Positions 45,117 through 53,215 of a stretch of 64,000 nucleotides of DNA are shown piece after piece (the first letter of the stretch is position 1; every line of letters begins with the position of its first letter). The translations under genes and the position numbers were made by a program. The notes below the pieces were generated by a model that was given only the letters and a program-made list of their open reading frames with translations, ran no database searches and had not been told where the DNA came from. The stretch comes from Pseudomonas sp. FEN. GTDB lineage: Bacteria > Pseudomonadota > Gammaproteobacteria > Pseudomonadales > Pseudomonadaceae. The stretch lies in contig NZ_CAJFDC010000010.1 in NCBI RefSeq assembly GCF_904067045.1, forward strand, positions 186,001 through 250,000, read 5' to 3'.

Positions 45117-46112
45117 CTAACGATTGAGACCTTGCATCACCGCCTCCGGATAGCGCGCCCCCATCGTGGCCCCCGCCGGGAAAATCGCCTCCAGGGCCTG
45201 CAACTCCGCCGGACTCAGCCTCACCTCCAACGCCGCGACGTTCTCTTCCAGATACTTGCGCTGCTTGGTCCCGGGAATCGGGATCAGGTAGTCGCCCTGG
45301 GCCAATACCCAGGCCAACGCCAGTTGTCCGGCCGTCACGCCTTTTTCCGCGGCCAGGGCCTGCACCTGTTCCACCAGCCGCAGGTTGCGGGCGAAGTTCT
45401 CGCCCTGGAAACGCGGACTGAAACGGCGATAGTCATCGGCGGCGAAATCCTCCGGGCTTTGCAGGGCCCCGGTGAGGAATCCCCGGCCCAGCGGGCTGTA
45501 AGGCACAAAGGCAATCCCGAGGCGCTGGCAGGCGGCCAGGCAGCCATTGTCCTCCTGGTCGCGGCTCCACAGCGAGTACTCGCTTTGCAGGGCGCTGATC
45601 GGATGCACCCGGTGCGCCCGCTCCAGGGTCTCGGCCGAGGCCTCGCTCAAGCCCAGGTAACGGACCTTGCCAGCCTTGACCAGCTCGGCCATGGCGCCGA
45701 CGGTTTCCTCGATGGCCACTTGCGGGTCGATGCGGTGCTGGTAATACAGGTCCAGCGTCTCCACGCCCAGGCGCTTGAGGGTGCCGTCGATGGCCGTGCG
45801 AACGTACTCCGGCCGTCCGCTGACCCCCCGGTACGCCGGGTTGGCCGGGTCGCGCAGGATACCGAACTTGCTGGCCAGGAAAACCTGCTCGCGTTTACCG
45901 ACAATGGCCTGGCCGATCAGTTCTTCGTTGCTGTGGGGGCCGTACATGTCGGCGCTGTCGAGCAGGGTCACGCCCAGTTCCAGGGCTCGATGCAGGGTGG
46001 CGATGGCTTCGCGGGTGTCGCTGCCAGTGGTGTAGAAATCGGTCATGCCCATGCAGCCGAGACCGATGGCGGATACTTGCGGGCCGTTCTTGCCCAGTTG
46101 ACGGGTGTACAT
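45117..46112 (-). CDS. Aldo/keto reductase, YajO/IolS-like
   Basis: A 331-residue aldo/keto reductase of the AKR11/13-like group. [18 protein letters not shown] carries the catalytic Asp and Tyr, ASKFG the lysine, YYQHRIDP the histidine, and [15 protein letters not shown] binds NADP. It differs from the DkgB-like enzyme at 0.8-1.6 kb by longer loops. It is divergent from a LysR gene (106-base gap), its likely regulator. These enzymes reduce aldehydes and some aromatic carbonyls. Confidence 0.93.
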   Translation of the reverse strand: MYTRQLGKNGPQVSAIGLGCMGMTDFYTTGSDTREAIATLHRALELGVTLLDSADMYGPHSNEELIGQAIVGKREQVFLASKFGILRDPANPAYRGVSGRPEYVRTAIDGTLKRLGVETLDLYYQHRIDPQVAIEETVGAMAELVKAGKVRYLGLSEASAETLERAHRVHPISALQSEYSLWSRDQEDNGCLAACQRLGIAFVPYSPLGRGFLTGALQSPEDFAADDYRRFSPRFQGENFARNLRLVEQVQALAAEKGVTAGQLALAWVLAQGDYLIPIPGTKQRKYLEENVAALEVRLSPAELQALEAIFPAGATMGARYPEAVMQGLNR

Positions 46113-46218
46113 GGCGTGAGCTCCTGTGGGATTTCCTGCAGTGTGAACCTCGATAAAATCAAGATAAACTGGCTAAAAACATCATCACTATTCGTATATT
46201 CAAAATAATGGAGGGATG

Positions 46219-47130
46219 ATGGATCGCTTCAACGCCATGCGGGTGTTTACCCGTATCGTCGAACTGGGCGGTTTCGCCAAGGCCGCCGACAGCCTGCAAA
46301 TGCCCAGGGCCTCGGTGACGGTGCTGGTCAAGCAGTTGGAGGCGCATCTGGGGGTGCAATTGCTGCACCGCACCACCCGCCAGGTCAGCGCTACCCTTGA
46401 CGGCGCGGCCTATTACCAGCGCTGCGTGCGCTTGCTGGCGGACCTGGAGGAGACCGAAGCGGTGTTTTCCGCGGCCCGGCGGAGTCCGCGCGGCACCCTG
46501 CGCGTCGACATGCCGGCCGGTATCGGGCGGCTGATCGTGATTCCGGTGTTGCCCGAGTTCACTGCGCGATATCCGCTGATCGAGTTGCAAATCGGTCTGA
46601 ATGACCGGCCCGTGGACCTGATCCGTGATGGTATCGATTGTGTGCTGCGCGGCGGCGAGGCCCTGGACGATTCGCTGGTGGCCCGACCGTTGGTGCTGGT
46701 CGAGCAGGTGACCTGTGCCAGCCCGGCGTATATCGAACGCATGGGCATGCCGACTTCGTTGGCGGCATTGTCGGGGCATCGGATGGTCGAGTATTTTTCC
46801 AGTGTGACGGGCAAGCGTTTTGGTCTCGAGTTCCAGCACGCCGGTCAGTTGCAGGCGATCGACTTGCCCAGGCAGCTCTCGGTCAGCAGTGCCGACGGTT
46901 ACCTGGCGGCCTGTGAAGCCGGCTATGGGTTGGTGCAGATTCCCTACTATCACGTGGTCGAACAACTGCGCGATGGCCGCTTGTGCGAAGTGCTGCCGGA
47001 TTATCCGCCGCCCGGATTACCCTTGAACGCACTGTATCCACCGCATCGGCAGATGTCGGTGCGGGTGCGGGTATTTGTCGATTGGTTGGTGGAGATCTGT
47101 ACCCGGCCGGGTACCGGGTTTCGTCGGTGA
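46219..47130 (+). CDS. LysR-family regulator, divergent from aldo/keto reductase
   Basis: A 303-residue LysR regulator of the AaeR/DmlR-like group starting MDRFNAMRVFTRIVELG. HTH at about residues 18-42 (FAKAADSLQMPRASVTVLVKQLE). Two adjacent ATGs (46216, 46219) follow GGAGGG almost without a spacer; I take the second, though the spacing is unusually tight either way. Probably regulates the divergent aldo/keto reductase. Confidence 0.9.
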   Translation: MDRFNAMRVFTRIVELGGFAKAADSLQMPRASVTVLVKQLEAHLGVQLLHRTTRQVSATLDGAAYYQRCVRLLADLEETEAVFSAARRSPRGTLRVDMPAGIGRLIVIPVLPEFTARYPLIELQIGLNDRPVDLIRDGIDCVLRGGEALDDSLVARPLVLVEQVTCASPAYIERMGMPTSLAALSGHRMVEYFSSVTGKRFGLEFQHAGQLQAIDLPRQLSVSSADGYLAACEAGYGLVQIPYYHVVEQLRDGRLCEVLPDYPPPGLPLNALYPPHRQMSVRVRVFVDWLVEICTRPGTGFRR

Positions 47131-47171
47131 AGCAGTGGAGTCGAAACGCAAGAAGGGAAATGGCGCGAACT

Positions 47172-47256
47172 CTGTGGGAGCCAGCTTGCTGGCGATGAGC
47201 TCAGTCAGTCTTGCATCGACTATCCGGCGGTCATCGCTGGCAAGCCGGTTCCCACA
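47172..47256. repeat. Imperfect REPIN
   Basis: Inverted copies of TGTGGGAGCCAGCTTGCTGG (47172-47198 and 47231-47256) with a few mismatches lie after the LysR gene. Confidence 0.7.
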
Positions 47257-47286
47257 AAAGCGTGCGCCAACCGTCAGGTACGAATA

Positions 47287-47427
47287 TCAGCGGCGGTAGT
47301 AGCCGCCCCCCTCATAGTAACGACGGTCATGATCGTGATCGTGCCAGCCTCCATGGGGAAAAATGATGCAACCGCTCAGGGACATAATGATCAGCAGGGG
47401 AATCAGCAGTGTGATTCGACGAAACAT
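47287..47427 (-). CDS. Tiny His/Tyr-rich lipoprotein
   Basis: A 46-residue protein. The N terminus MFRRITLLIPLLIIM leads into a lipobox LSGC (C20), so the mature product would be a 27-residue lipid-anchored peptide with HDHDHD and several Tyr, Gly and Arg. AGGA sits 8 bases before the ATG. The acidic-histidine stretch could bind metal. Residue 2-4 after the cysteine is IIF, favouring outer-membrane sorting. It is monocistronic; function unknown. Confidence 0.6.
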   Translation of the reverse strand: MFRRITLLIPLLIIMSLSGCIIFPHGGWHDHDHDRRYYEGGGYYRR

Positions 47428-47594
47428 GGATAAATCCTCATGGGTGAAGCCGGGAAGCTAAAACATTTCCCCGGCTGTAATATGAGACCCCGTTTGTGTC
47501 GTTTCATTCGTCGACCTTTGTCGGTCATTGGTATGCATTCTGATACAAGCTGGATACATTTATCGCTTCAGGCTTCAACTTTCAGGAATAGGCA

Positions 47595-47783
47595 ATGACT
47601 CAATCGCAGCGTTTGAAATACTCGATTCTGATTTCCCTGATGGTGCTGGGGATCATGTTCGGGCTGTCCTATCTGCAAAACACCGGGGTCATCAGCGAGA
47701 AGCTGTTCCAGTACATCGCCATTGGCGTGGCGGTGGTCGTGGTGGTGATCAACGGTGTGATGCGCCGTAAGGTCAAACCCTGA
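47595..47783 (+). CDS. Small two-helix membrane protein
   Basis: A 62-residue protein with two hydrophobic helices (about 10-27 SILISLMVLGIMFGLSYL and 39-54 YIAIGVAVVVVVINGV) and a basic tail MRRKVKP. AGGAATAGGC precedes the ATG. It ends two bases before the convergent Fur-like gene ends. The length and topology fit a real small membrane protein, but no family is recognised. Confidence 0.6.
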   Translation: MTQSQRLKYSILISLMVLGIMFGLSYLQNTGVISEKLFQYIAIGVAVVVVVINGVMRRKVKP

Positions 47784-47785
47784 CC

Positions 47786-48193
47786 TCAGGTGTCGAGATC
47801 CGCGGCCTGCGACGCATTATCCTGCTGCTGCAGAGTCGCGGCCGCATCGGCATGCAGGCTGTAGCTTTTGTCCGCGTTGAGCTGCACGACGCCCTCGCTG
47901 CACAAGCGCTTGAGCACTTCGCGCACGCTGAGGAAGGACAAGGGAATGCCCAACTCGAGCAAGTAACTGTGAACCCCGCGCACACCCAGCCGACGATTGT
48001 CTTGCGCGGCGCTCAGCAGCGCATCGATGACTTTGAGCCGGATCAGGCTGGTGCGCAGACCGAAGTGTTTGAGCAACTGACGGATGCGGTCATTGCTGCC
48101 ACGTTCGGCAGGTTTGGCCAACATGGCGGCCGAGCTGTAGGAAGGATCGCGTTGCAAAGAATTACCGTCCGTTGACCTGTGCTGGTCGTACAT
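47786..48193 (-). CDS. Fur-like DNA-binding protein without metal sites
   Basis: A 135-residue protein. Residues about 35-115 align with the winged-helix DNA-binding half of Fur (LLKHFGLRTSLIRLKVIDALL, VRGVHSYLLELGIPLSFLSVREVLKRL). The dimerisation half with the HHxHxxC-type metal ligands is missing; instead there is a short Gln/Ala-rich tail. Pseudomonas genomes label such proteins Fe/Zn uptake regulators. Start 48193 is fixed by AGGAG; the open frame upstream of it is not coding. It may need another signal or partner to act. Confidence 0.72.
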   Translation of the reverse strand: MYDQHRSTDGNSLQRDPSYSSAAMLAKPAERGSNDRIRQLLKHFGLRTSLIRLKVIDALLSAAQDNRRLGVRGVHSYLLELGIPLSFLSVREVLKRLCSEGVVQLNADKSYSLHADAAATLQQQDNASQAADLDT

Positions 48194-48510
48194 GCAAAAA
48201 CTCCTTTTCAGAGTCTGATCAGGAATGTGATGTCCGCTCCTTCCGATCAAGACGAGCGGGACGGATAAATCATGAAGCCTTGAATGTAGAAAATTTGTCG
48301 GCAGCAAGTCGCAGGCAGGTGATGGCCGCTGGGTGTCAGCTGAATTTTCATGAGACGACCTCGAGCGTCCCTTCCTTTGAAGCCCTTGAACCGATCGCAT
48401 TTTGTCGGTCTGATATTTATTAAATTAATATTATTCAGTTCTAAAAGTGGCTTTATTCATGATTCGGCCGGCGGCGACAATCGGCGGCACACCTTCATGG
48501 AGTTCATGTC
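48194..48510. other. Intergenic region between Fur-like gene and nitrilase
   Basis: 317 bases without a gene. The centre (48410-48445) is distinctly AT-rich (ATTTATTAAATTAATATTATT) and probably supplies promoters for the nitrilase gene. I see no convincing operator or RNA. Confidence 0.4.
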
Positions 48511-49437
48511 ATGTCCAAGTCCGTCGTCGCCGCGTTGCAAATCGGTTCCTTGCCAGGTGGCAAGGCTGACACCCTGGAACAGATCCTCGGCTATGAAGCG
48601 GCAATCATCGAGTCCGGCGCCTGCCTGGTGGTGATGCCCGAAGCGCTGCTGGGCGGCTACCCCAAGGGCGAAAGCTTCGGTACCCAGTTGGGGTTCCGGC
48701 TGCCCGAGGGGCGCGAAGCCTTTGCCCGCTACCACGCCAACGCCATCGATGTGCCGGGCGCCGAGACCGAGGCGCTGGCGCAGTTGTCCGCGCGCACCGG
48801 CGCGAGCCTGGTGCTCGGGGTCATCGAGCGCGCGGGTCATACCTTGTATTGCACGGTGTTGTTCTTCGAGCCGCGGGACGGGCTGGTGGCCAAGCACCGC
48901 AAGCTGATGCCCACCGGCACCGAGCGGTTGATCTGGGGCAAGGGCGACGGTTCGACCTTGCCGGTGGTGGAGGGCAAGGCCGGGCGTATTGGTTCGGCGG
49001 TCTGCTGGGAAAACTACATGCCGCTGCTGCGTACGGCGATGTACGCCAAGGGCGTGGACATCTGGTGCGCGCCGACGGTGGATGAGCGGGAGATGTGGCA
49101 GGTGACGATGCGCCATATCGCCTGTGAAGGCCGTTGCTTCGTGATTACCGCCTGCCAGGTTCAGTCGTCACCGCAGGCGTTGGGGATGGAGGTGGCCAAT
49201 TGGCCGGCGGACCGTCCGTTGATCAACGGTGGCAGCCTGATTGTCGGCCCCCTGGGCGAGGTGCTGGCCGGACCGTTGGTGGGCCAGGCCGGCCTGCTGA
49301 GCGCGGAGATCGACACCGAGCAACTGGTCCGCGCCCGCTATGACTTCGATGTGACCGGTCATTACGCCCGCCCGGACGTGTTCGAGTTGCAGGTCGATGA
49401 GCGGGCCAAGCCCGGTGTGCGCTTTATCCAGGATTGA
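48511..49437 (+). CDS. Nitrilase
   Basis: A 308-residue carbon-nitrogen hydrolase of the nitrilase branch. The catalytic triad is E44 ([13 protein letters not shown]), K131 ([10 protein letters not shown]) and C165 ([11 protein letters not shown]). CWENYMP is typical of true nitrilases (aliphatic or arylacetonitrile type), which convert nitriles to acids and ammonia, rather than amidases. GGAG lies upstream. It ends next to a convergent GNAT gene with no gap. Substrate range unknown; plant nitriles are plausible. Confidence 0.93.
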   Translation: MSKSVVAALQIGSLPGGKADTLEQILGYEAAIIESGACLVVMPEALLGGYPKGESFGTQLGFRLPEGREAFARYHANAIDVPGAETEALAQLSARTGASLVLGVIERAGHTLYCTVLFFEPRDGLVAKHRKLMPTGTERLIWGKGDGSTLPVVEGKAGRIGSAVCWENYMPLLRTAMYAKGVDIWCAPTVDEREMWQVTMRHIACEGRCFVITACQVQSSPQALGMEVANWPADRPLINGGSLIVGPLGEVLAGPLVGQAGLLSAEIDTEQLVRARYDFDVTGHYARPDVFELQVDERAKPGVRFIQD

Positions 49438-49980
49438 TCAACGCAACCGCCGCCACTCTTCGCGGCTGATTTCCCAGATGTCACAGGGTAATCGCCCGCT
49501 GACGAAGTGACGTTCCTCGCTGCGCACCCAGCGCATGCCCTCGCGCTCCGAGACCCGCCGCGAGGCGAGGTTGAGGGCCGCCTTGGGCACGCGCATCAGG
49601 TCGCGGCCCAGGGTTTCGAACCAGTAGGTGGTGACGCAGGCACTGGCTTCACCGATCAGGCCCTGACCCTGCCACTGCGGGGCGAGCCAGAAACCGCGAT
49701 TGTTGTCGGTTTCCTCCATCAGGCTGATGCAACCGATCATCTGTTCCGGGGTCGTGCGCAAGCGGATCGACCAGTGCCACTCCACGCCGCGCTCGATGGC
49801 GGGCAGCGCGACATCACGCAGGTAGTTCAGGGCACCGTCTTCGGGATATGGCCAGGGTACCTGGGCATTGAGAAAACGCACCACCCGCCAATGGGGAAAC
49901 AGTTGCTGGATGGCCGCGGCATCGGCCAGTTGCAAGGGCTGTAGCAACAGTCGTTCGGTGCTGAGTTCAGGCATATTCAT
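49438..49980 (-). CDS. GNAT-family acetyltransferase (RimJ/RimL type)
   Basis: A 180-residue acetyltransferase of the RimJ/RimL group. TERLLLQPLQLADAAAI near the start and WLAPQWQGQGLIGEASACVTTYWF (acetyl-CoA loop QGQGLIGEA) are typical. Start is uncertain: the ATG at 49980 gives the family N terminus, while a GTG two codons earlier has a better-spaced AAGGA, and an ATG at 50058 would add 26 residues of unlike sequence. Substrate unknown; ribosomal-protein N-terminal acetylation is only a family possibility. Confidence 0.85.
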   Translation of the reverse strand: MNMPELSTERLLLQPLQLADAAAIQQLFPHWRVVRFLNAQVPWPYPEDGALNYLRDVALPAIERGVEWHWSIRLRTTPEQMIGCISLMEETDNNRGFWLAPQWQGQGLIGEASACVTTYWFETLGRDLMRVPKAALNLASRRVSEREGMRWVRSEERHFVSGRLPCDIWEISREEWRRLR

Positions 49981-50138
49981 AAGCACATCGGCTTCCTTGT
50001 CGAGTGGTACGGAATTTTGACTCTCGAGGTTGTGATCGTCGTTATATTGACGGCTCATAACTATTACCTACACTTGATTATCACCTGCTACAGCATTTTT
50101 CGCAGTCCGTTAGTTTTTCCATGTTAAGGAGAAGACAA

Positions 50139-50954
50139 ATGGCTCGCTCGAAAAAGTGGTGGTGGGGTTTACCGTTGCTCGCTTTGCTGTGGTTGGCTGT
50201 GAATTGGATAAAAACGCCTGAAGTCGAACAGGATTTGCGGACCCGCGTGGAGAGTGCCAGTGATGGTGCTGCCATGGTTGTCGCCGGGCGTGACGTGACC
50301 CTGCCCAATGCAACAAAACCAGCCCATGACGCTGCCGACCAGACCTATGGTGTAAGACAGGTTATCGACAGCCAGGGCAGTCAACCCGTGACGCCGGTCG
50401 ATGGCAGCTCCGAGCGTCCGCCCGGGCCGGCGCCAGCCATGCCGTCCCCAGCTGTTCCCGAACCCGCGTCCGCACCTGAACCCGCATCGCCCCCGACGAC
50501 AACGCCTGCCGACGAACCACAAGCCAATCAACCGGGCTCGACCGGGAGTCTCGATGCCAAGGCTTGCGAACAACAGTTTGCCGCGGCGCTGAGTCAATAC
50601 AAAGTACGGTTCGGCACGGCCCAGGACATCTTGTCAGCGGATTCGAAAGCCGCGCTGGATGCGCTGGTCGCCACCGCCAGGGCGTGTCCCGACGAGCAGA
50701 TCGAAGTGGATGGCTATACCGACAATACCGGTCAGGCGGACTTCAATCTGGCTCTTTCCACGCGTCGGGCCGAAGCCGTGGTTGCTTATCTGGCACAACA
50801 TGGCGTCAGCCCGGAACATCTGAAGGCCGTGGGGTTTGGCGAGTCCCATCCGGTGGCGGCCAATGACACGCCCGAAGGTCAGGCGGAAAATCGTCGGATA
50901 GAAATGAAGGTGATGGATGACAGTGCCGCAACGCCCCCGACTGATGCTAAATAA
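50139..50954 (+). CDS. BON/OmpA-domain envelope protein
   Basis: A 271-residue protein. An N-terminal anchor (WWWGLPLLALLWLAVNWI) precedes one BON-like repeat (VEQDLRTRVESA, VVAGRDVTL). A proline-rich linker follows (about 85-135), then an OmpA-C domain (about 145-260: ILSADSKAALDAL, VDGYTDNTGQ, NRRIEMKVMDD) that binds peptidoglycan. AAGGAG 7 bases before the ATG fixes the start. The next gene follows by 15 bases. The pair recalls mycobacterial ArfA (BON plus OmpA), but no clear function is known. Confidence 0.85.
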   Translation: MARSKKWWWGLPLLALLWLAVNWIKTPEVEQDLRTRVESASDGAAMVVAGRDVTLPNATKPAHDAADQTYGVRQVIDSQGSQPVTPVDGSSERPPGPAPAMPSPAVPEPASAPEPASPPTTTPADEPQANQPGSTGSLDAKACEQQFAAALSQYKVRFGTAQDILSADSKAALDALVATARACPDEQIEVDGYTDNTGQADFNLALSTRRAEAVVAYLAQHGVSPEHLKAVGFGESHPVAANDTPEGQAENRRIEMKVMDDSAATPPTDAK

Positions 50955-50969
50955 CCAGGAGAAACCATC

Positions 50970-51611
50970 ATGAGTTATTTACTTGAACAGTACTGGGCCT
51001 GGATGCTGCTGGCATTGCTCCTGGGTGTGCTCGTGGGCTGGATCGGCACTCGGGCCGCGGGCGATTCCCGCTGGATTGCCGGCTGGTTGCACTTGGCGTT
51101 GTGGGTATTTGCCATCGGTGTGATCGTGGCCTTGCTCAAAGGGTTGCCGGGTCGGGCGGGGCTATGGCTGGAAACCGCCTTGCTGCTGTTCGCCGCCTAC
51201 CTGGTGGGTTGCTGGCTCAGTGCCTGGGTTCACGGCACGATGGCTGCCGATGCCAGTGCTACCGACGGCGGCTTGAGGCCCGAGGCCAGGGCTACGGCAA
51301 CCGACGCCGCTGGTGTTGGCAGCCGTCCCCTGGTCATGGAGAAACCCAGTGGCGCGCTCGATAACCTGAAGTTGATTTCCGGTGTCGGCCATAAAAATGA
51401 AGCCGTGCTGCACGAGTTGGGCATCTACCGGTTTTCCCAGATTGCCCAATGGACGGAGCCGCAAGTGCACTGGATAGAGCATTACTTCAGCTTTCCAGGC
51501 CGGGTCGAGCGCGAAGACTGGCGCGGTCAGGCCAAGATTCTGGCGCAAGGCATTGAAACCGAGTTTGCCAAGCGGGTGAAACGAGGCGAGGTCGACACTT
51601 CCGAAGATTAA
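50970..51611 (+). CDS. Membrane protein with C-terminal H3TH (helix-hairpin-helix-like) domain
   Basis: A 213-residue protein. Three hydrophobic helices (about 5-25, 38-58, 66-86) are followed by a low-complexity linker and a soluble C-terminal domain (about 128-200). This domain, DNLKLISGVGHKNEAVLHELGIYRFSQIA (split motif), resembles the 'predicted 5' DNA nuclease, flap-endonuclease-1-like H3TH' group (COG3743), usually binding nucleic acid or protein. Co-transcribed with the BON/OmpA protein. No catalytic acids are visible, so nuclease activity is doubtful. Confidence 0.75.
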   Translation: MSYLLEQYWAWMLLALLLGVLVGWIGTRAAGDSRWIAGWLHLALWVFAIGVIVALLKGLPGRAGLWLETALLLFAAYLVGCWLSAWVHGTMAADASATDGGLRPEARATATDAAGVGSRPLVMEKPSGALDNLKLISGVGHKNEAVLHELGIYRFSQIAQWTEPQVHWIEHYFSFPGRVEREDWRGQAKILAQGIETEFAKRVKRGEVDTSED

Positions 51612-51693
51612 GGCCGTTGCACTCCTGACAAAAACTGACGGAAGAGTGTTCTAGGATGGCTCCACCTCTTCCCAGCAAGGAGTTGTCAACAGC

Positions 51694-52035
51694 ATGACCA
51701 CTCAAACTTCGCTGCTCGCCCCGGCCATCGAAGCCTATATCGCCGCCGCCAACGCCCGTGACAGTTCGGCGGTGGCGAGTTTCTTCGCCGAGGACGCGAA
51801 CGTCTTCGACGAAGGCCATCATCGGGTCGGCCCCCTCGCCATCGCCGAGTGGATGGACGAAACCGCGCGTAAATACCAACCCCGGGTCGAAGTCCTGGAT
51901 GTGGCGCAACGCACTGGCAAGGTGCTGGTCAAACAACGGGTCTCGGGGACTTTTCCCGGTGGCTCGGTGGAGTTGCGCTACGTGTTCCGGCTCAACGAAC
52001 AGGGCAAGATCACCCGCTTGGATATTTCCCTCTAG
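51694..52035 (+). CDS. SnoaL/NTF2-like protein
   Basis: A 113-residue single-domain cone-fold protein: AIEAYIAAANARDSSAVASFFAEDANVFDEGH is the N-terminal helix and strand, and SGTFPGGSVELRYVFRLNEQGKI is the closing sheet. Such proteins act as isomerases, cyclases or binding proteins for small hydrophobic ligands. GGAGTTG precedes the ATG. It lies 49 bases before zapE; the two may share a transcript but are not known to be linked. Confidence 0.85.
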   Translation: MTTQTSLLAPAIEAYIAAANARDSSAVASFFAEDANVFDEGHHRVGPLAIAEWMDETARKYQPRVEVLDVAQRTGKVLVKQRVSGTFPGGSVELRYVFRLNEQGKITRLDISL

Positions 52036-52084
52036 GACAAGCTGGCATACTGCACGGCTCCCGGTTGCGAGCCTGTGCCAAGCC

Positions 52085-53215
52085 ATGACTGCCGATTCTC
52101 CCCTGAGCGCCTACCGTGCTGCCGTCGAGCAGCACGGCTTTATCCATGACCAGGCCCAGTGGCGGGCGGTGCAGGCCTTGCAGCGCTGCCACGAGGCGTT
52201 GCAGCAGGGCCAGGTCCCCCCCGGCGTTTACCTCTGGGGGCCGGTCGGGCGCGGCAAGACCTGGCTGATGGATCAGTTTCACCAGACCTTGCGCGTACCG
52301 TCGCGACGTCAGCATTTCCATCACTTCATGGGCTGGGTTCACCAGCGCTCGTTCCAACTGAGCGGTATCGCCGACCCGTTGCGGGCCTTGGCCCGTGAGC
52401 TGGCCGGAGAGGTCCGGGTGCTGTGTTTCGATGAGCTGTTCGTCAACGATATTGGCGATGCGATCATCCTCGGGCGGTTGTTCCAGGTGATGTTCGACGA
52501 GGGCGTGGTGATCGTCGCCACCTCCAACCAGCCACCACGGCAGCTCTATGCCGACGGTTTCAACCGCGAGCGCTTTCTACCGGCGATTGCCGCGATCGAG
52601 CAACATATGGAGGTGGTGGATGTCGATGGCGCTGAGGACCACCGCCTGCATCCGGGCACCGGGGTGCAGCGTTACTGGGTCGAACCCGAGGGACGGTCGG
52701 CAGGACTGGCCGAAGCGTTCCAGGCGTTGACGGCCGGACAGCGGCTATCCAGCGCACCGGTCGCCATGGGCTATCGGACCCTGGCCGTGGTGCGGGCTTC
52801 GCCGAGCGTGCTCTGGTGCCGCTATGCCGAGCTGTGCGAGCAGCCCCTGGCCGCCATGGACTTCATGGCGTTGTGTGATAGCTACACGGCGATTTTCCTC
52901 AGCGAGGTGCCGAACCTCAGCGCCCGCCAGCGTCCGGGGCGGATTGCCCGCGGCACCGAGGACGCGGCCCGGCGCGTCGATGCCGGCGACCGTGAGCTGC
53001 CGCAGTTGTCGATCCACGACGATAGCGTGCGGCGCTTTATCGCCCTGGTGGACGAGTGCTACGACCGCAAGGTGCCGCTGTATATTGCCGCACAAGTGCC
53101 GCTGGATGAGCTGTACACCGAAGGCTACCTGGCGTTCCCGTTTCGCCGCACCCTCAGTCGTTTGCGCGAGATGCAGTTGCAGCGCTTCACCCCGACATCA
53201 GCCAACCCTGGATAA
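52085..53215 (+). CDS. zapE: AFG1-like ATPase ZapE
   Basis: A 376-residue P-loop ATPase of the AFG1/ZapE family. Walker A is GPVGRGKTWLMD (about residues 55-66), Walker B VLCFDELFVND, and sensor ATSNQPP follows. ZapE in E. coli interacts with FtsZ when division is stressed. The start at 52085 is the normal N terminus. Pseudomonas often carry two AFG1-like genes, and I cannot say which copy this is. Its 3' end overlaps the convergent DUF4010 gene by 29 bases. Confidence 0.9.
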   Translation: MTADSPLSAYRAAVEQHGFIHDQAQWRAVQALQRCHEALQQGQVPPGVYLWGPVGRGKTWLMDQFHQTLRVPSRRQHFHHFMGWVHQRSFQLSGIADPLRALARELAGEVRVLCFDELFVNDIGDAIILGRLFQVMFDEGVVIVATSNQPPRQLYADGFNRERFLPAIAAIEQHMEVVDVDGAEDHRLHPGTGVQRYWVEPEGRSAGLAEAFQALTAGQRLSSAPVAMGYRTLAVVRASPSVLWCRYAELCEQPLAAMDFMALCDSYTAIFLSEVPNLSARQRPGRIARGTEDAARRVDAGDRELPQLSIHDDSVRRFIALVDECYDRKVPLYIAAQVPLDELYTEGYLAFPFRRTLSRLREMQLQRFTPTSANPG

